Source: Roseobacter sp. (GTDB lineage: Bacteria > Pseudomonadota > Alphaproteobacteria > Rhodobacterales > Rhodobacteraceae). From it: a DNA stretch of 41,770 nt. A program made the position numbers and the translations under genes. Location: positions 98,869 through 140,638 of the forward strand of contig PCCY01000015.1 of assembly GCA_002731875.1 (NCBI GenBank). Reading direction: 5' to 3'. Each line of letters opens with the position of its first letter. Positions within the stretch are counted from its first letter, which is position 1. Shown here piece by piece: positions 34,669 to 41,770 of the stretch. The notes under the pieces are model-generated. The model saw only the letters and a list, made by a program, of their open reading frames with translations, made no database searches and was not told the origin of the DNA.

Positions 34669-34771
34669 GACCAAGTGACCGATCGAAGTGCGCCGAAGAG
34701 CGATTGAGTCATTGCAGCGCATACCCCCATATGTCAGCTTGAGCGCAGCATAACCAGCCGAAAGCGTCTTC

Positions 34772-35011
34772 ATGTCGACCTGCGTCTTTGTCCAAATCCG
34801 TTGCCGTCCCGGGACCACCTATCGTGTTGCAGAAGAAATTGCGCTTCGTGAGATCCATTCGGAGCTTTATTCTACGTCAGGTGATTTCGACTTGTTGATG
34901 AAGTTGTACATCCCTAAGGGCGAAGATATCGGCGTTTATATAAATGATCATTTGCTGGACATAGACGGTATCGAACGGTCGTTGACCACGATGACGTTTA
35001 AAGTGTTTTGA
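34772..35011 (+). CDS. Stand-alone RAM (Lrp/AsnC ligand-binding) domain protein
   Basis: The 79-residue protein is a RAM domain without the helix-turn-helix of Lrp regulators (CVFVQIRCRPGTTYRVAEEI, IHSELYSTSGDFDLLMKLYI). Such small proteins can bind amino acids or join Lrp oligomers. It is divergent from hisB with 153 bases between starts. No ribosome site is seen before the ATG. Its stop overlaps the TTG start of the next gene. Target and ligand are unknown. Confidence 0.82.
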   Translation: MSTCVFVQIRCRPGTTYRVAEEIALREIHSELYSTSGDFDLLMKLYIPKGEDIGVYINDHLLDIDGIERSLTTMTFKVF

Positions 35012-35343
35012 ACGTTCGCGTCGTTCTGCTGGCAGGATTGATTTTTGTTGCCCCGGCCGCATCAGCCCGCATTTACAAAGGGGAAGAAGCAGCCGCACTG
35101 CGCTGCGCAAACACCCTTGCCTATACGGCAGTGTTGTTGTCGCAAGCAGATTTGATCGGGCCTGACGAAACAAAAGTCATGTTAGGCATCACTGTTTTGA
35201 TCCTTGAAAAGCATGTTACAGGCACACGCGCCGAAAAAAAAAGCGCGTTGGCGATAATGCGTAATCGGCGTGACCTAACGCAGACGCTAACGGATTATCA
35301 GACCAATGCAGCCAAATGCCTGGTTCAATTCCCGATAAACTAA
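35008..35343 (+). CDS. Small secreted protein, unknown
   Basis: I do not recognise this 111-residue protein. It has a signal peptide (1-20, VVLLAGLIFVAPAASA), two Cys residues (about 34 and 105) that could form a disulfide, and a helical body. The TTG start overlaps the RAM-domain stop (TTGA), so it is translated by coupling if at all. It converges on the response regulator with only 4 bases between stops. Confidence 0.6.
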   Translation: MNVRVVLLAGLIFVAPAASARIYKGEEAAALRCANTLAYTAVLLSQADLIGPDETKVMLGITVLILEKHVTGTRAEKKSALAIMRNRRDLTQTLTDYQTNAAKCLVQFPIN

Positions 35344-35347
35344 CTTA

Positions 35348-36292
35348 TCACGCTGCGGCACATTTTGTCGCATAACGCATCCGAGCGCGGCTCAACGCCC
35401 TTTCAAATGTCTTTTTCACGCGTTGCGTGCGGTTTGCGTTTGGCGGTATCGGAGTTCCGACCGATAGCGTGATGGACAAAGGTGCATCATCGCCGCCAAT
35501 CGGCGCACGATGGTCCAGCTTTTCTTGAAGCGCTTCCTCGATTGCATCCCATTCTGGCAGGTCCGGGTCGCGTGTGATGCACAGAAATGACCCGGCACCT
35601 TCATAGCACATCAGCAGGTGCGGGCATTTGATCACTTCGGTCAGGGCTGTGCCTACATCCGATAATATTGCGAGAAATTCCTTGGACGAGGTTTTGTTGA
35701 ACAACAGTTCAGACTCGTCAACGGCGACGCAAAACACCTGACACTTTTCCAGATCATTACGATCAAGCTGGGTAATGTAATTGCCTAACGAGAAGGATAG
35801 TATCAGGCGGTTTGTATCGGCAAGGTGCAGCTTTTCGGCGTGATCAAAGTCATGACGACCACGCTCATCGTTTTGCGGAATGTCGTCTTTGCCTATTCTT
35901 TTGATCGTCTTGGCGTTGAGAAGTAGACGCTCTGCGACCCGGATGCGATTTGAAATATCTTTCAGGTTGAATGGTTTGGCGATATAGTCATTCGCCCCGG
36001 AGGCAAACGCATTTTCAATCGAGACTGAATCGGTCTTGGCGGTCAGCATTAAAATCGGCTTGCTCTCGTAACCGGGAAGGGTGCGGATACGCTTGCACAG
36101 TTCGATGCCGTCCATTTCGGGCATGTCAACGTCGAGAAGGAAACAATCGAAAGGTTTTCGCTGAGCCTTGATCGCATCAAGCGCTGCGTGGCCAGATGGT
36201 GCTGTGTGGACATCTGTCAGATCAGTATTCGCAAAGATCGAGGGAAAAAGTTCGCGGATAAACGGATCATCATCTACGGCTAATATCTTCAC
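35348..36292 (-). CDS. Response regulator with degenerate GGDEF-like output
   Basis: The 314-residue protein has an N-terminal receiver domain (1-120) with acidic D7-D9, the phospho-acceptor D54 in LLDVDMPEMDG, T84 and K106, so it can be phosphorylated. The C-terminal half (about 155-314) has the layout of a GGDEF domain, but the signature position reads CYEGAGSFLCI instead of YGGDEFxxI, while the later SITLSVG strand is kept. It should not make cyclic di-GMP; binding or partner regulation is possible. No histidine kinase is adjacent. A CtrA-type site lies upstream at 36388-36406. Confidence 0.8.
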   Translation of the reverse strand: MKILAVDDDPFIRELFPSIFANTDLTDVHTAPSGHAALDAIKAQRKPFDCFLLDVDMPEMDGIELCKRIRTLPGYESKPILMLTAKTDSVSIENAFASGANDYIAKPFNLKDISNRIRVAERLLLNAKTIKRIGKDDIPQNDERGRHDFDHAEKLHLADTNRLILSFSLGNYITQLDRNDLEKCQVFCVAVDESELLFNKTSSKEFLAILSDVGTALTEVIKCPHLLMCYEGAGSFLCITRDPDLPEWDAIEEALQEKLDHRAPIGGDDAPLSITLSVGTPIPPNANRTQRVKKTFERALSRARMRYATKCAAA

Positions 36293-36387
36293 TATTTAAT
36301 CCTCACATACTCAGCAATGTATCAGTGGATATCAAAATACCCGCAGTAGACTAATCGATAGTAAACAATCTCGGCGAGAATATGGCG

Positions 36388-36406
36388 ATGGTTAATTTTC
36401 GATTTA
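36388..36406 (-). promoter_or_regulatory. Candidate CtrA binding site
   Basis: On the minus strand TAAA-N7-TTAACCAT (36406-36388) matches the CtrA pattern TTAA-N7-TTAAC at seven of eight bases of the two half-sites and keeps the TTAACCAT form of the second. It lies about 96 bases before the response regulator start. Confidence 0.45.
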
Positions 36407-36486
36407 CGAAAAGACCTTGAATCCGATGGAAGGCGACACTCAGGCATGAGATCCATAGGCTATCAAATTTTACGCCCGCTTCAAAG

Positions 36487-36504
36487 GTGCCGTAATATCG
36501 GCAC
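36487..36504. promoter_or_regulatory. 18-bp inverted repeat upstream of the lipoprotein gene
   Basis: Arms GTGCCG (36487-36492) and CGGCAC (36499-36504) flank TAATAT. It lies 58 bases before the lipoprotein ATG, with a TATATA at 36527-36532 between, and could be an operator. Confidence 0.4.
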
Positions 36505-36562
36505 ATTCTCGACATAGATTAGATTGTATATACCGACTGTAGAAACCATTCTGGACGTTATC

Positions 36563-37288
36563 ATGCCAAATTCTCTGATGCTCTTCCCCCTTGTTATCGC
36601 GATTGCAGTGTCAGGCTGTACTGCCCCAAATCGGGGGGCGGGTGATTGGACGGCACAGAAGGTTAGCCCGTTGTCTTTTCAAGATGGCTTTCAAGACGAA
36701 ACGATAATGGTCGAGCAGGCTCAGGCACTTGATGAATTGATGCAGGATATTGTCCGCAGCTCCACCATCAAGCATGCCGCGGTAGGGGCCGCGGTGGGCT
36801 GTGGACTGGTGGTGGTAGCAGGGTCAAACGCGGCGGGATGCGCAAAAGCAGCCGCTGCTGGGGGGCTGGTTGGTGCGATCAGCGGTAATATTTCGGGAAA
36901 ACGCAAAGTGAATCAGCGCGTCGAACTTGTTTCTGCCAACGCTCTGGTGCGCAGTATTCGCAAGTCGAATGACAAGCTGGGGCAGGTCAATGAAAACTTG
37001 CCCGCCATGCTGGCGCGTCAGGACGACGAAGTGAAAACCCTGAAGGACCTCAAGGCAAGCGGTAGCATCGACACGAAGGTATATCATATGCGGCTGGCCG
37101 CCATCCGCGAAAACCGGGCCAAGCTTGCCCAGGCCTTGCTGCTCAGTTCGCAGCAGGCCAGCACCGCCAAAGACAACTTGCACGAAGCTGCTTCGCAAGG
37201 GCAGTCCGGGCTCGAGTGGCACATCAACGCTATCGACCAGATGGAACGCGAGACACTTTCGGCCAGGTCCCTGATTTCGCTTCTATAA
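36563..37288 (+). CDS. Predicted lipoprotein with glycine-zipper segment
   Basis: The 241-residue protein has a lipoprotein signal: a hydrophobic stretch (LFPLVIAIAVSGC) with the lipobox V16-S17-G18-C19. A glycine- and alanine-rich segment at about 75-115 (AAVGAAVGCGLVVVAG, then AAAAGGLVGAISGNISG) looks like a glycine zipper that could insert in a membrane. The rest is helical and charged. I know no function. I chose the ATG at 36563, because the earlier start at 36524 would bury the signal. Confidence 0.72.
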   Translation: MPNSLMLFPLVIAIAVSGCTAPNRGAGDWTAQKVSPLSFQDGFQDETIMVEQAQALDELMQDIVRSSTIKHAAVGAAVGCGLVVVAGSNAAGCAKAAAAGGLVGAISGNISGKRKVNQRVELVSANALVRSIRKSNDKLGQVNENLPAMLARQDDEVKTLKDLKASGSIDTKVYHMRLAAIRENRAKLAQALLLSSQQASTAKDNLHEAASQGQSGLEWHINAIDQMERETLSARSLISLL

Positions 37289-37375
37289 TCGGCTGGCTTT
37301 GCAACGATAGGCCGGCATTCAGGCTGATGGGAACCTGCTGACGGCGACGCACCGCCGACCTTGTTTCGTCGCTGT

Positions 37376-38077
37376 CTAAAAGCCGGGTATCAGCTTACTT
37401 ATGCTGCGTTGATCAAAGGTTGTCCCGCGTTCCCGGCCAAAATTGACCTTTCCGCCGATCCCGACGAAAGGTGAACTTTCGTTGACGCCGTAAGTATTTG
37501 TTTTTCCGATGCCTGCTTCGACAAACAGATTAATATCCGTGGATAATTCGCGATCCAGTTTGACGCTGGTGCGGGTTACTCCCAGACGGTTGACCTCGGC
37601 ATGGCTCCCGGTGATGCCGAGACCGTTCATCATCAGATAACGTGCAGACACACCAAACGCATTCGTGTCATCGCGGGTCGCATTGACCCGACCAAGGTAC
37701 CCTTCATATTCGATCGAGCCTGTTTCAACGCCGAACTCGAGACCGTAAAAGGTCATGTGTTGGCCCAAGGTCTTTTCCCGCGTCACAAAGGCACCGAAGG
37801 AATTGTAGGCATCGAAGTTATAGATGGCGTGAGCACCGAAGTTGGTCGCGTTGGTGCCGGTGTACGCAGCACGATTGTGCCCCAAGTCGATTTGCGCGTT
37901 TAGAAGCGGTGAAACCTCAAGCTCAAGGGATCCCTCGAACCCCAGCCTTCTAAAGCTTGTGTCACCGGTGAACGCCGATAAATCGACGCGCGCGGATCCA
38001 CCTACCAGCTCGATTGCGTTGGCGGTAGAGGCCGCGAATAAGATGGCGCTTGTGAGCGCGATAATTGATTTAGACAT
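37376..38077 (-). CDS. Outer-membrane beta-barrel protein, porin-like
   Basis: The 233-residue protein has a signal peptide (1-21, ending STANA) and alternating strands with aromatic belts throughout, such as GSARVDLSAFTGD, SLELEVSPLLNAQIDLGH, AHAIYNFDAYNSFGAFVT and INLFVEAGIGKT. It lacks the final aromatic residue-pattern of classical porins only in part, ending in GF. About 10-12 strands are plausible. Substrate is unknown. Confidence 0.7.
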   Translation of the reverse strand: MSKSIIALTSAILFAASTANAIELVGGSARVDLSAFTGDTSFRRLGFEGSLELEVSPLLNAQIDLGHNRAAYTGTNATNFGAHAIYNFDAYNSFGAFVTREKTLGQHMTFYGLEFGVETGSIEYEGYLGRVNATRDDTNAFGVSARYLMMNGLGITGSHAEVNRLGVTRTSVKLDRELSTDINLFVEAGIGKTNTYGVNESSPFVGIGGKVNFGRERGTTFDQRSISKLIPGF

Positions 38078-38319
38078 GTTTTTACTGCTCTTGATGTTGA
38101 CCCATTTGCGGGTTCATTCATTCATTGTTCGATCAGCAGTCTCTGCGCTCTGTTGTGATCGCATTGATTGCACTATCTGCATCTACCGCCAATCGCACGA
38201 GCCGATCAAGAAAAGATTCGCGATCCCAATGTTTACTGGCTGGCGAGGCAGGCTTGCTAGAATATCTGCGAAGCTTGTCGGCGTAGGGCAGGGGAAAATC
38301 AAAAAGACCACCACGGCTC
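38078..38319. other. Intergenic region without recognisable gene
   Basis: Between the porin-like start and the tRNA-Gly terminator I see no gene on either strand. The part next to 38077 should hold the porin promoter, but no clear -35/-10 pair can be named. Confidence 0.4.
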
Positions 38320-38348
38320 AAACACACAAAGGCCGCCCGAAGGCGGCC
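38320..38348 (-). terminator. Intrinsic terminator of tRNA-Gly
   Basis: On the minus strand, arms GGCCGCC and GGCGGCC (38348-38331) close a TTCG tetraloop and are followed by TTTGTGTGTTT. It lies 32 bases after the tRNA. Confidence 0.8.
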
Positions 38349-38380
38349 CTGTTAACTTTGCCGGGTTGCAAAGAACCAGT

Positions 38381-38455
38381 TGGAGCGGGCGAAGAGATTC
38401 GAACTCTCGACCCTAACCTTGGCAAGGTTATGCTCTACCCCTGAGCTACGCCCGC
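38381..38455 (-). tRNA. tRNA-Gly (GCC)
   Basis: A complete cloverleaf with encoded CCA. Acceptor arms GCGGGCG/CGCCCGC, D arm GCTC/GAGC, anticodon stem AACCT/AGGTT with loop TGCCA region giving GCC, T arm GAGAG/CTCTT-type, and discriminator T. Confidence 0.95.
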
Positions 38456-38639
38456 ATCCTCTGGTGAGCCGTGATTTACCGTCAGCGGCCCTGGGCTGCA
38501 AGAGGAAAAAGACAAATTTGGGCATTTAATTCAAGCGATTTTCAGGCGGGGCCATGGCCTGCGTTTCTATGGCCACGCAAAGGCGGCAGGTCCGCTTGTT
38601 CGGGTTTTAAACTGGCCCTGGCATAAGGCTGTGCGCGAC

Positions 38640-38670
38640 AAAAAAAGGGCCCCAACCGCCGTTGGAGCCC
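38640..38670 (-). terminator. Intrinsic terminator of ctaD
   Basis: On the minus strand GGGC-T-CCAAC and GTTGG-G-GCCC (38670-38647) pair with one mismatch, followed by seven T residues (38646-38640). It lies 24 bases after the ctaD stop codon. Confidence 0.85.
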
Positions 38671-38693
38671 CGAATCTTTTTCACAGCATATGA

Positions 38694-40367
38694 TTAGTGG
38701 CTGTGTTGCTTGTCCCAGTCTTCCTGCTTGGGCAGGATCTCGAACGTATGCTCCGGAGGCGGGCTAGGGAGCGTCCATTCAAGTGTATCGGCGAATTCGT
38801 TCCAAGGATTTGCCGCAGTGCTCCGCGCACCTTTTGTCAAGGTATAGAGCATGACGCCGAGGAAGAAGACGAACGAGGCAAAGCTGAGGAAAGCACCGAT
38901 AGATGACCACAGGTTCCAGTATGCGAACGCTTCGGGGTAGTCGATGTAGCGGCGCGGCATACCCTGACGACCCAGGAAGTGTTGTGGGAAGAAGGTCAGG
39001 TTCGCGCCGATGAACATTGCCCAGAAGTGCAGCTTACCGGCCCATTCAGGGTACATACGTCCCGACATTTTGGGCAGATAAAAGTAAATGCCGGCAAAGA
39101 TGGCGAATACGGCACCAAGGCTCATCACATAGTGGAAGTGCGCCACGACATAGTAGGTATCATGGTAATACCGGTCGACGGCAGCCTGCGACAGCACGAT
39201 GCCCGTCACACCACCAACGGTGAACAGAAACAGGAAGCCAAACGCCCAAAGCATCGGCGTCTTGAATTCAACAGATCCGCCCCACATGGTCGCGATCCAG
39301 CTGAATACCTTCACCCCTGTGGGAACAGCAATCACCATCGTTGCCAACATGAAGTAGGCTTGCTGGTTCAACGAAAGACCGACCGTATACATGTGGTGCG
39401 CCCAGACGACAAAACCGAGTGCGCCAATCGCAATGATCGCCCATACCATCGGAAGATAACCGAAAATTGGCTTGCGGCTGAATGTTGCGATAACGTGGCT
39501 GATGATGCCGAAACCCGGAAGGATGATGATGTAGACTTCAGGGTGCCCGAAGAACCACAGAATATGTTGATAAAGCACTGGATCGCCGCCACCTGCGGGA
39601 TCGAAGAATGCAAAACCAAAGTTGCGATCCATCAGCAGCATGGTGATCGCACCGGCGAGCACGGGCAGTGACAGCAAGATCAACCAGCTTGTGACGAAGA
39701 TCGACCAGCTGAAAAGTGGCACCTTAAACAGCGTCATGCCAGGCGCGCGCATGTTCAGGAATGTCGTGATCATGTTGATCGCGCCCAGAATGGAAGACGC
39801 GCCCGACACGTGTACGGCGAAGATTGCGAAATCCATCGACATACCGCCTTCGCGGACAGACAATGGCGGGTAAAGAACCCAACCCACACCGGACCCGAGC
39901 TGACCGTTGCCGCCTGGTGTCAGGACGGAAATCACCGCCAGGGTTGTACCACCGACGTAAAGCCAGAATGAAAGGTTGTTCATCCGGGGAAAGGCCATAT
40001 CCGGTGCGCCGATCTGCAACGGCATGAAATAGTTGCCGAATCCCCCGAAAAGCGCGGGAATGACGACGAAGAACATCATCAAGATGCCGTGCCCGGTGAT
40101 CAATACGTTCCAAAGATGCCCGTTGGGCGTACATGTGGCGCTGCTGTCTGCAATCAAGCGCGCACCTTCCATACACATGTACTGTACGCCAGGGTGCATA
40201 AGCTCCAGGCGCATATAGACAGTGAAGGAAACAGAGATAAAGCCAACAAGGGCTGAGACAAACAGGTACAAGATACCAATGTCTTTGTGGTTTGTGGACA
40301 TGAACCAGCGTGTGAAAAAACCACGCTCGTCGTGATGGTCTTGCCCGTGAATGGCTGCGTCTGCCAT
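38694..40367 (-). CDS. ctaD: Cytochrome c oxidase subunit I (aa3 type)
   Basis: The 557-residue integral membrane protein has 12 TM helices. Visible ligands include the heme a His in [10 protein letters not shown], the CuB His-Tyr site in [17 protein letters not shown], the two CuB His in [10 protein letters not shown], and HFHYVMSLG for hemes a3 and a. It reduces oxygen to water and pumps protons. Subunits II and III are not in the window; separate ctaD loci are usual in this group. The ATG at 40367 follows an AGGAGG ribosome site; a longer frame to 40463 is in the leader. Confidence 0.97.
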   Translation of the reverse strand: MADAAIHGQDHHDERGFFTRWFMSTNHKDIGILYLFVSALVGFISVSFTVYMRLELMHPGVQYMCMEGARLIADSSATCTPNGHLWNVLITGHGILMMFFVVIPALFGGFGNYFMPLQIGAPDMAFPRMNNLSFWLYVGGTTLAVISVLTPGGNGQLGSGVGWVLYPPLSVREGGMSMDFAIFAVHVSGASSILGAINMITTFLNMRAPGMTLFKVPLFSWSIFVTSWLILLSLPVLAGAITMLLMDRNFGFAFFDPAGGGDPVLYQHILWFFGHPEVYIIILPGFGIISHVIATFSRKPIFGYLPMVWAIIAIGALGFVVWAHHMYTVGLSLNQQAYFMLATMVIAVPTGVKVFSWIATMWGGSVEFKTPMLWAFGFLFLFTVGGVTGIVLSQAAVDRYYHDTYYVVAHFHYVMSLGAVFAIFAGIYFYLPKMSGRMYPEWAGKLHFWAMFIGANLTFFPQHFLGRQGMPRRYIDYPEAFAYWNLWSSIGAFLSFASFVFFLGVMLYTLTKGARSTAANPWNEFADTLEWTLPSPPPEHTFEILPKQEDWDKQHSH

Positions 40368-40399
40368 GCGGTGCCTCCTGCAATTGGTGAGCCAACTCA

Positions 40400-40463
40400 C
40401 GTTCCAACAGGGAACGCGCATTGAATTGACGTTCGTTCTAGTGCGGCTTGCCTTTAGGGGCAA
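40400..40463 (-). promoter_or_regulatory. Candidate ctaD promoter and leader inverted repeat
   Basis: On the minus strand TTGCCC (40463-40458) and TAGAAC (40440-40435) are 17 bases apart, a fair housekeeping promoter. The start would be near 40428. An inverted repeat CGTTCC-AACAG-GGAACG (40400-40416) follows in the leader. Confidence 0.4.
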
Positions 40464-40740
40464 TGGCCCCGTTTGACGCAGGGCACGAAAATATCAGGCA
40501 AACCGCGATTGGCTTGCAAGCAGGGGCGAATGTGCAACACAGCCTTGGTCCTGCGGCACCATACAACCCATTTTGGTTGCATGATCTTACCACAAACTGA
40601 ATCAGACCAAGATAAATATTGTCGATTCCGTCAAAAAAGCCCTGAAACGGTGCATGCCCGAGCGGCTCTGGCGCGCATTGACCGTTAAAACCTTTTTCCG
40701 GTCAGCCGAACCCTGGACCCGCTCGGCTGAGAGAATCTTG
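40464..40740. other. Intergenic region between ctaD and lipB
   Basis: No gene is supported. A stem with arms TCAGCCGA and TCGGCTGA lies at about 40703-40732, just after the lipB stop on the minus strand, without a T run, and may be part of the lipB transcript end. Confidence 0.4.
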
Positions 40741-41394
40741 TTAAGTGGAGTCAAACACGTCTTCAAATTGGGCTCTGAGTGCCACATCGACAGATGCCAT
40801 TGTGACGGGAAGACCCAGATCCACCAAAGATGTCACCCCGTGTTGGCTGATTCCACAGGGAACGATACCACTGAAGTGATTTAGGTCAGGGTCGACGTTA
40901 ATACTGATACCGTGAAAACTGACCCACTTTCGCAACCTGATACCGATCGCTGCGATCTTGTCCTCTGCCACATGTCCGTCCGGGCCCAAAGGTCGATCGG
41001 GCCGCTCGACCCAGACACCGACGCGACCCTCGCGAATTTGACCTTTGACATTGAATGTATCCAGCGTCGCGATGACCCACGCCTCGAGCTGTTGCACAAA
41101 TCGCCTCACATCGCGGCCGCGCCTGCCCACGTCCAACATGACATAAACAACGCGCTGACCCGGCCCATGATAGGTATACTGCCCACCGCGGCGGGTGTCA
41201 TAGACGGGAAACCTTGTCGGCTCGGCGAGATCCTTCGGCTTGGCTGAGGTCCCCGCAGTATATATCGGGGGGTGTTCGACGAGCCAGATGCATTCCGAGG
41301 CTTCTCCCGCGGCGATGTGAAGCGCGCGGGTTTCCATCCAGGCCTCGGCCTCTCGAAAGTCGGTCAGGCCGTCCGATATGATCCATTCTACCAT
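40741..41394 (-). CDS. lipB: Octanoyltransferase (lipoate synthesis)
   Basis: The 217-residue protein has the LipB motifs [16 protein letters not shown], the lysine K146 in [17 protein letters not shown], and the catalytic C180 in FSGIVPCGI. It moves octanoyl groups from acyl carrier protein to lipoyl domains. Length is normal. The ribosome site before the ATG is weak (AGAG). LipA is not in the window. Confidence 0.96.
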   Translation of the reverse strand: MVEWIISDGLTDFREAEAWMETRALHIAAGEASECIWLVEHPPIYTAGTSAKPKDLAEPTRFPVYDTRRGGQYTYHGPGQRVVYVMLDVGRRGRDVRRFVQQLEAWVIATLDTFNVKGQIREGRVGVWVERPDRPLGPDGHVAEDKIAAIGIRLRKWVSFHGISINVDPDLNHFSGIVPCGISQHGVTSLVDLGLPVTMASVDVALRAQFEDVFDST

Positions 41395-41715
41395 AGCGTA
41401 GCTCTACCCAGTGCGGGTCGCAAAGAAAAGGCTGGATGTCACCACGCTGCGTTGTCTGACCAGATACTGGTGCAGGTTGCCGGCTCGCTGAAGCATCCCG
41501 GATATGGTCCCTCAAATCTGCACCGCTGTGACGCTAGAGATACCGCATCGTGGGTCAACGGCACTATTGTGCATCCCCTCAAGGGTCCGCCGCCATATTG
41601 CTACGCTCTAGATCGTATAAAACCGTCGTGGTTTCGATGGGAATGAAAAATCCTATCGATTGTCTCTTCACAAGGTGCCAGAGTTTGTCTAAACGACCTT
41701 CACCATCCATGGCGT
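41395..41715. other. Intergenic region upstream of tRNA-Leu
   Basis: This 321-base stretch has no supported gene. It must hold the lipB promoter on the minus strand and the tRNA-Leu promoter on the plus strand, but I cannot name either with confidence; TTGTCT at 41660-41665 is a possible -35 for the tRNA. Confidence 0.4.
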
Positions 41716-41770
41716 GCGGTCGTGGCGGAATGGTAGACGCGCAGCGTTGAGGTCGCTGTGGGGTAACACC
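41716..41770 (+). tRNA. tRNA-Leu (GAG), truncated by the window end
   Basis: The 5' half of a class II tRNA is visible: acceptor GCGGTCG, U8-G9, D arm GCGG, and anticodon stem CAGCG/CGCTG around the loop TTGAGGT (anticodon GAG). The variable arm begins (TGGGGTAACACC) and the rest lies outside the window. Confidence 0.9.

Noticed and set aside
40464..40740. Small open frames between ctaD and lipB
   Set aside because: None has a ribosome site, a recognisable motif or a plausible composition.
1..41770. CRISPR arrays, insertion sequences, prophage or integration sites
   Set aside because: No regularly spaced direct repeats, transposase or integrase coding sequence, or duplicated tRNA ends were seen near the four tRNA genes.

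Overview
The window is a chromosomal segment of an alphaproteobacterium, most likely a member of the Rhodobacterales (Roseobacter/Rhodobacteraceae group). The evidence is the gene content and order: a SUV3-like helicase, S4 protein, FdxA and CarD in a row; an alphaproteobacterial RpoH; MmcB under a GTTC-N7-GTTC LexA box; a tRNA-His without an encoded G-1 and with A73; a his cluster interrupted by DUF2147 genes; and small lineage-restricted proteins. I see no phage, insertion sequence, plasmid or CRISPR signature. Coding density is high and the base composition looks even.

Layout. Positions 1-2237 hold a two-gene minus-strand unit: a four-TM coiled-coil membrane protein and a membrane-anchored ClpP-like peptidase. 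The divergent gene at 2347 is mmcB, preceded by an SOS box. Positions 2.9-7.2 kb carry small proteins, tRNA-His, an RluD-type pseudouridine synthase, rpoH with a candidate heat-shock promoter, a Gfo/Idh/MocA oxidoreductase and a DksA/TraR zinc-finger protein. Positions 7.3-13.2 kb are a minus-strand run: M3 oligopeptidase, ATP-dependent DNA ligase, ligase-associated exonuclease, alpha/beta hydrolase and SCP2 protein. Positions 13.2-18.4 kb are a plus-strand RNA/stress run: TPR protein, SUV3-like helicase, S4 RNA-binding protein, FdxA and CarD. Positions 18.4-22.1 kb hold a KefB/C-type antiporter, an Lrp/AsnC regulator and divergent hpd.

Positions 22.2-24.8 kb encode an 855-residue protein that looks like a fusion of a PilM/GspL-type cytoplasmic domain, one TM helix and a PilP/GspC-type C-terminal domain. 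Next come a SIMPL protein, metY, a GT-A-like protein, tRNA-Tyr, rlmB and a CoA-binding protein. Positions 30.4-34.6 kb are the histidine genes (hisBH and hisAFE), separated by two opposite-strand DUF2147 genes. Positions 34.7-38.1 kb hold a stand-alone RAM-domain protein, a periplasmic protein, a response regulator with a degenerate GGDEF-like domain under a candidate CtrA box, a lipoprotein and a porin-like barrel. The end has tRNA-Gly, ctaD, lipB and a truncated tRNA-Leu.

Most genes are housekeeping. The less explained items are the GspL/PilM-PilP fusion without other pilus or secretion genes nearby, the ClpP-like periplasmic peptidase paired with a coiled-coil membrane partner, the degenerate GGDEF regulator, and a three-copy intergenic repeat with a variable hairpin and a constant tail. 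All functional calls come from reading the sequence without database searches.
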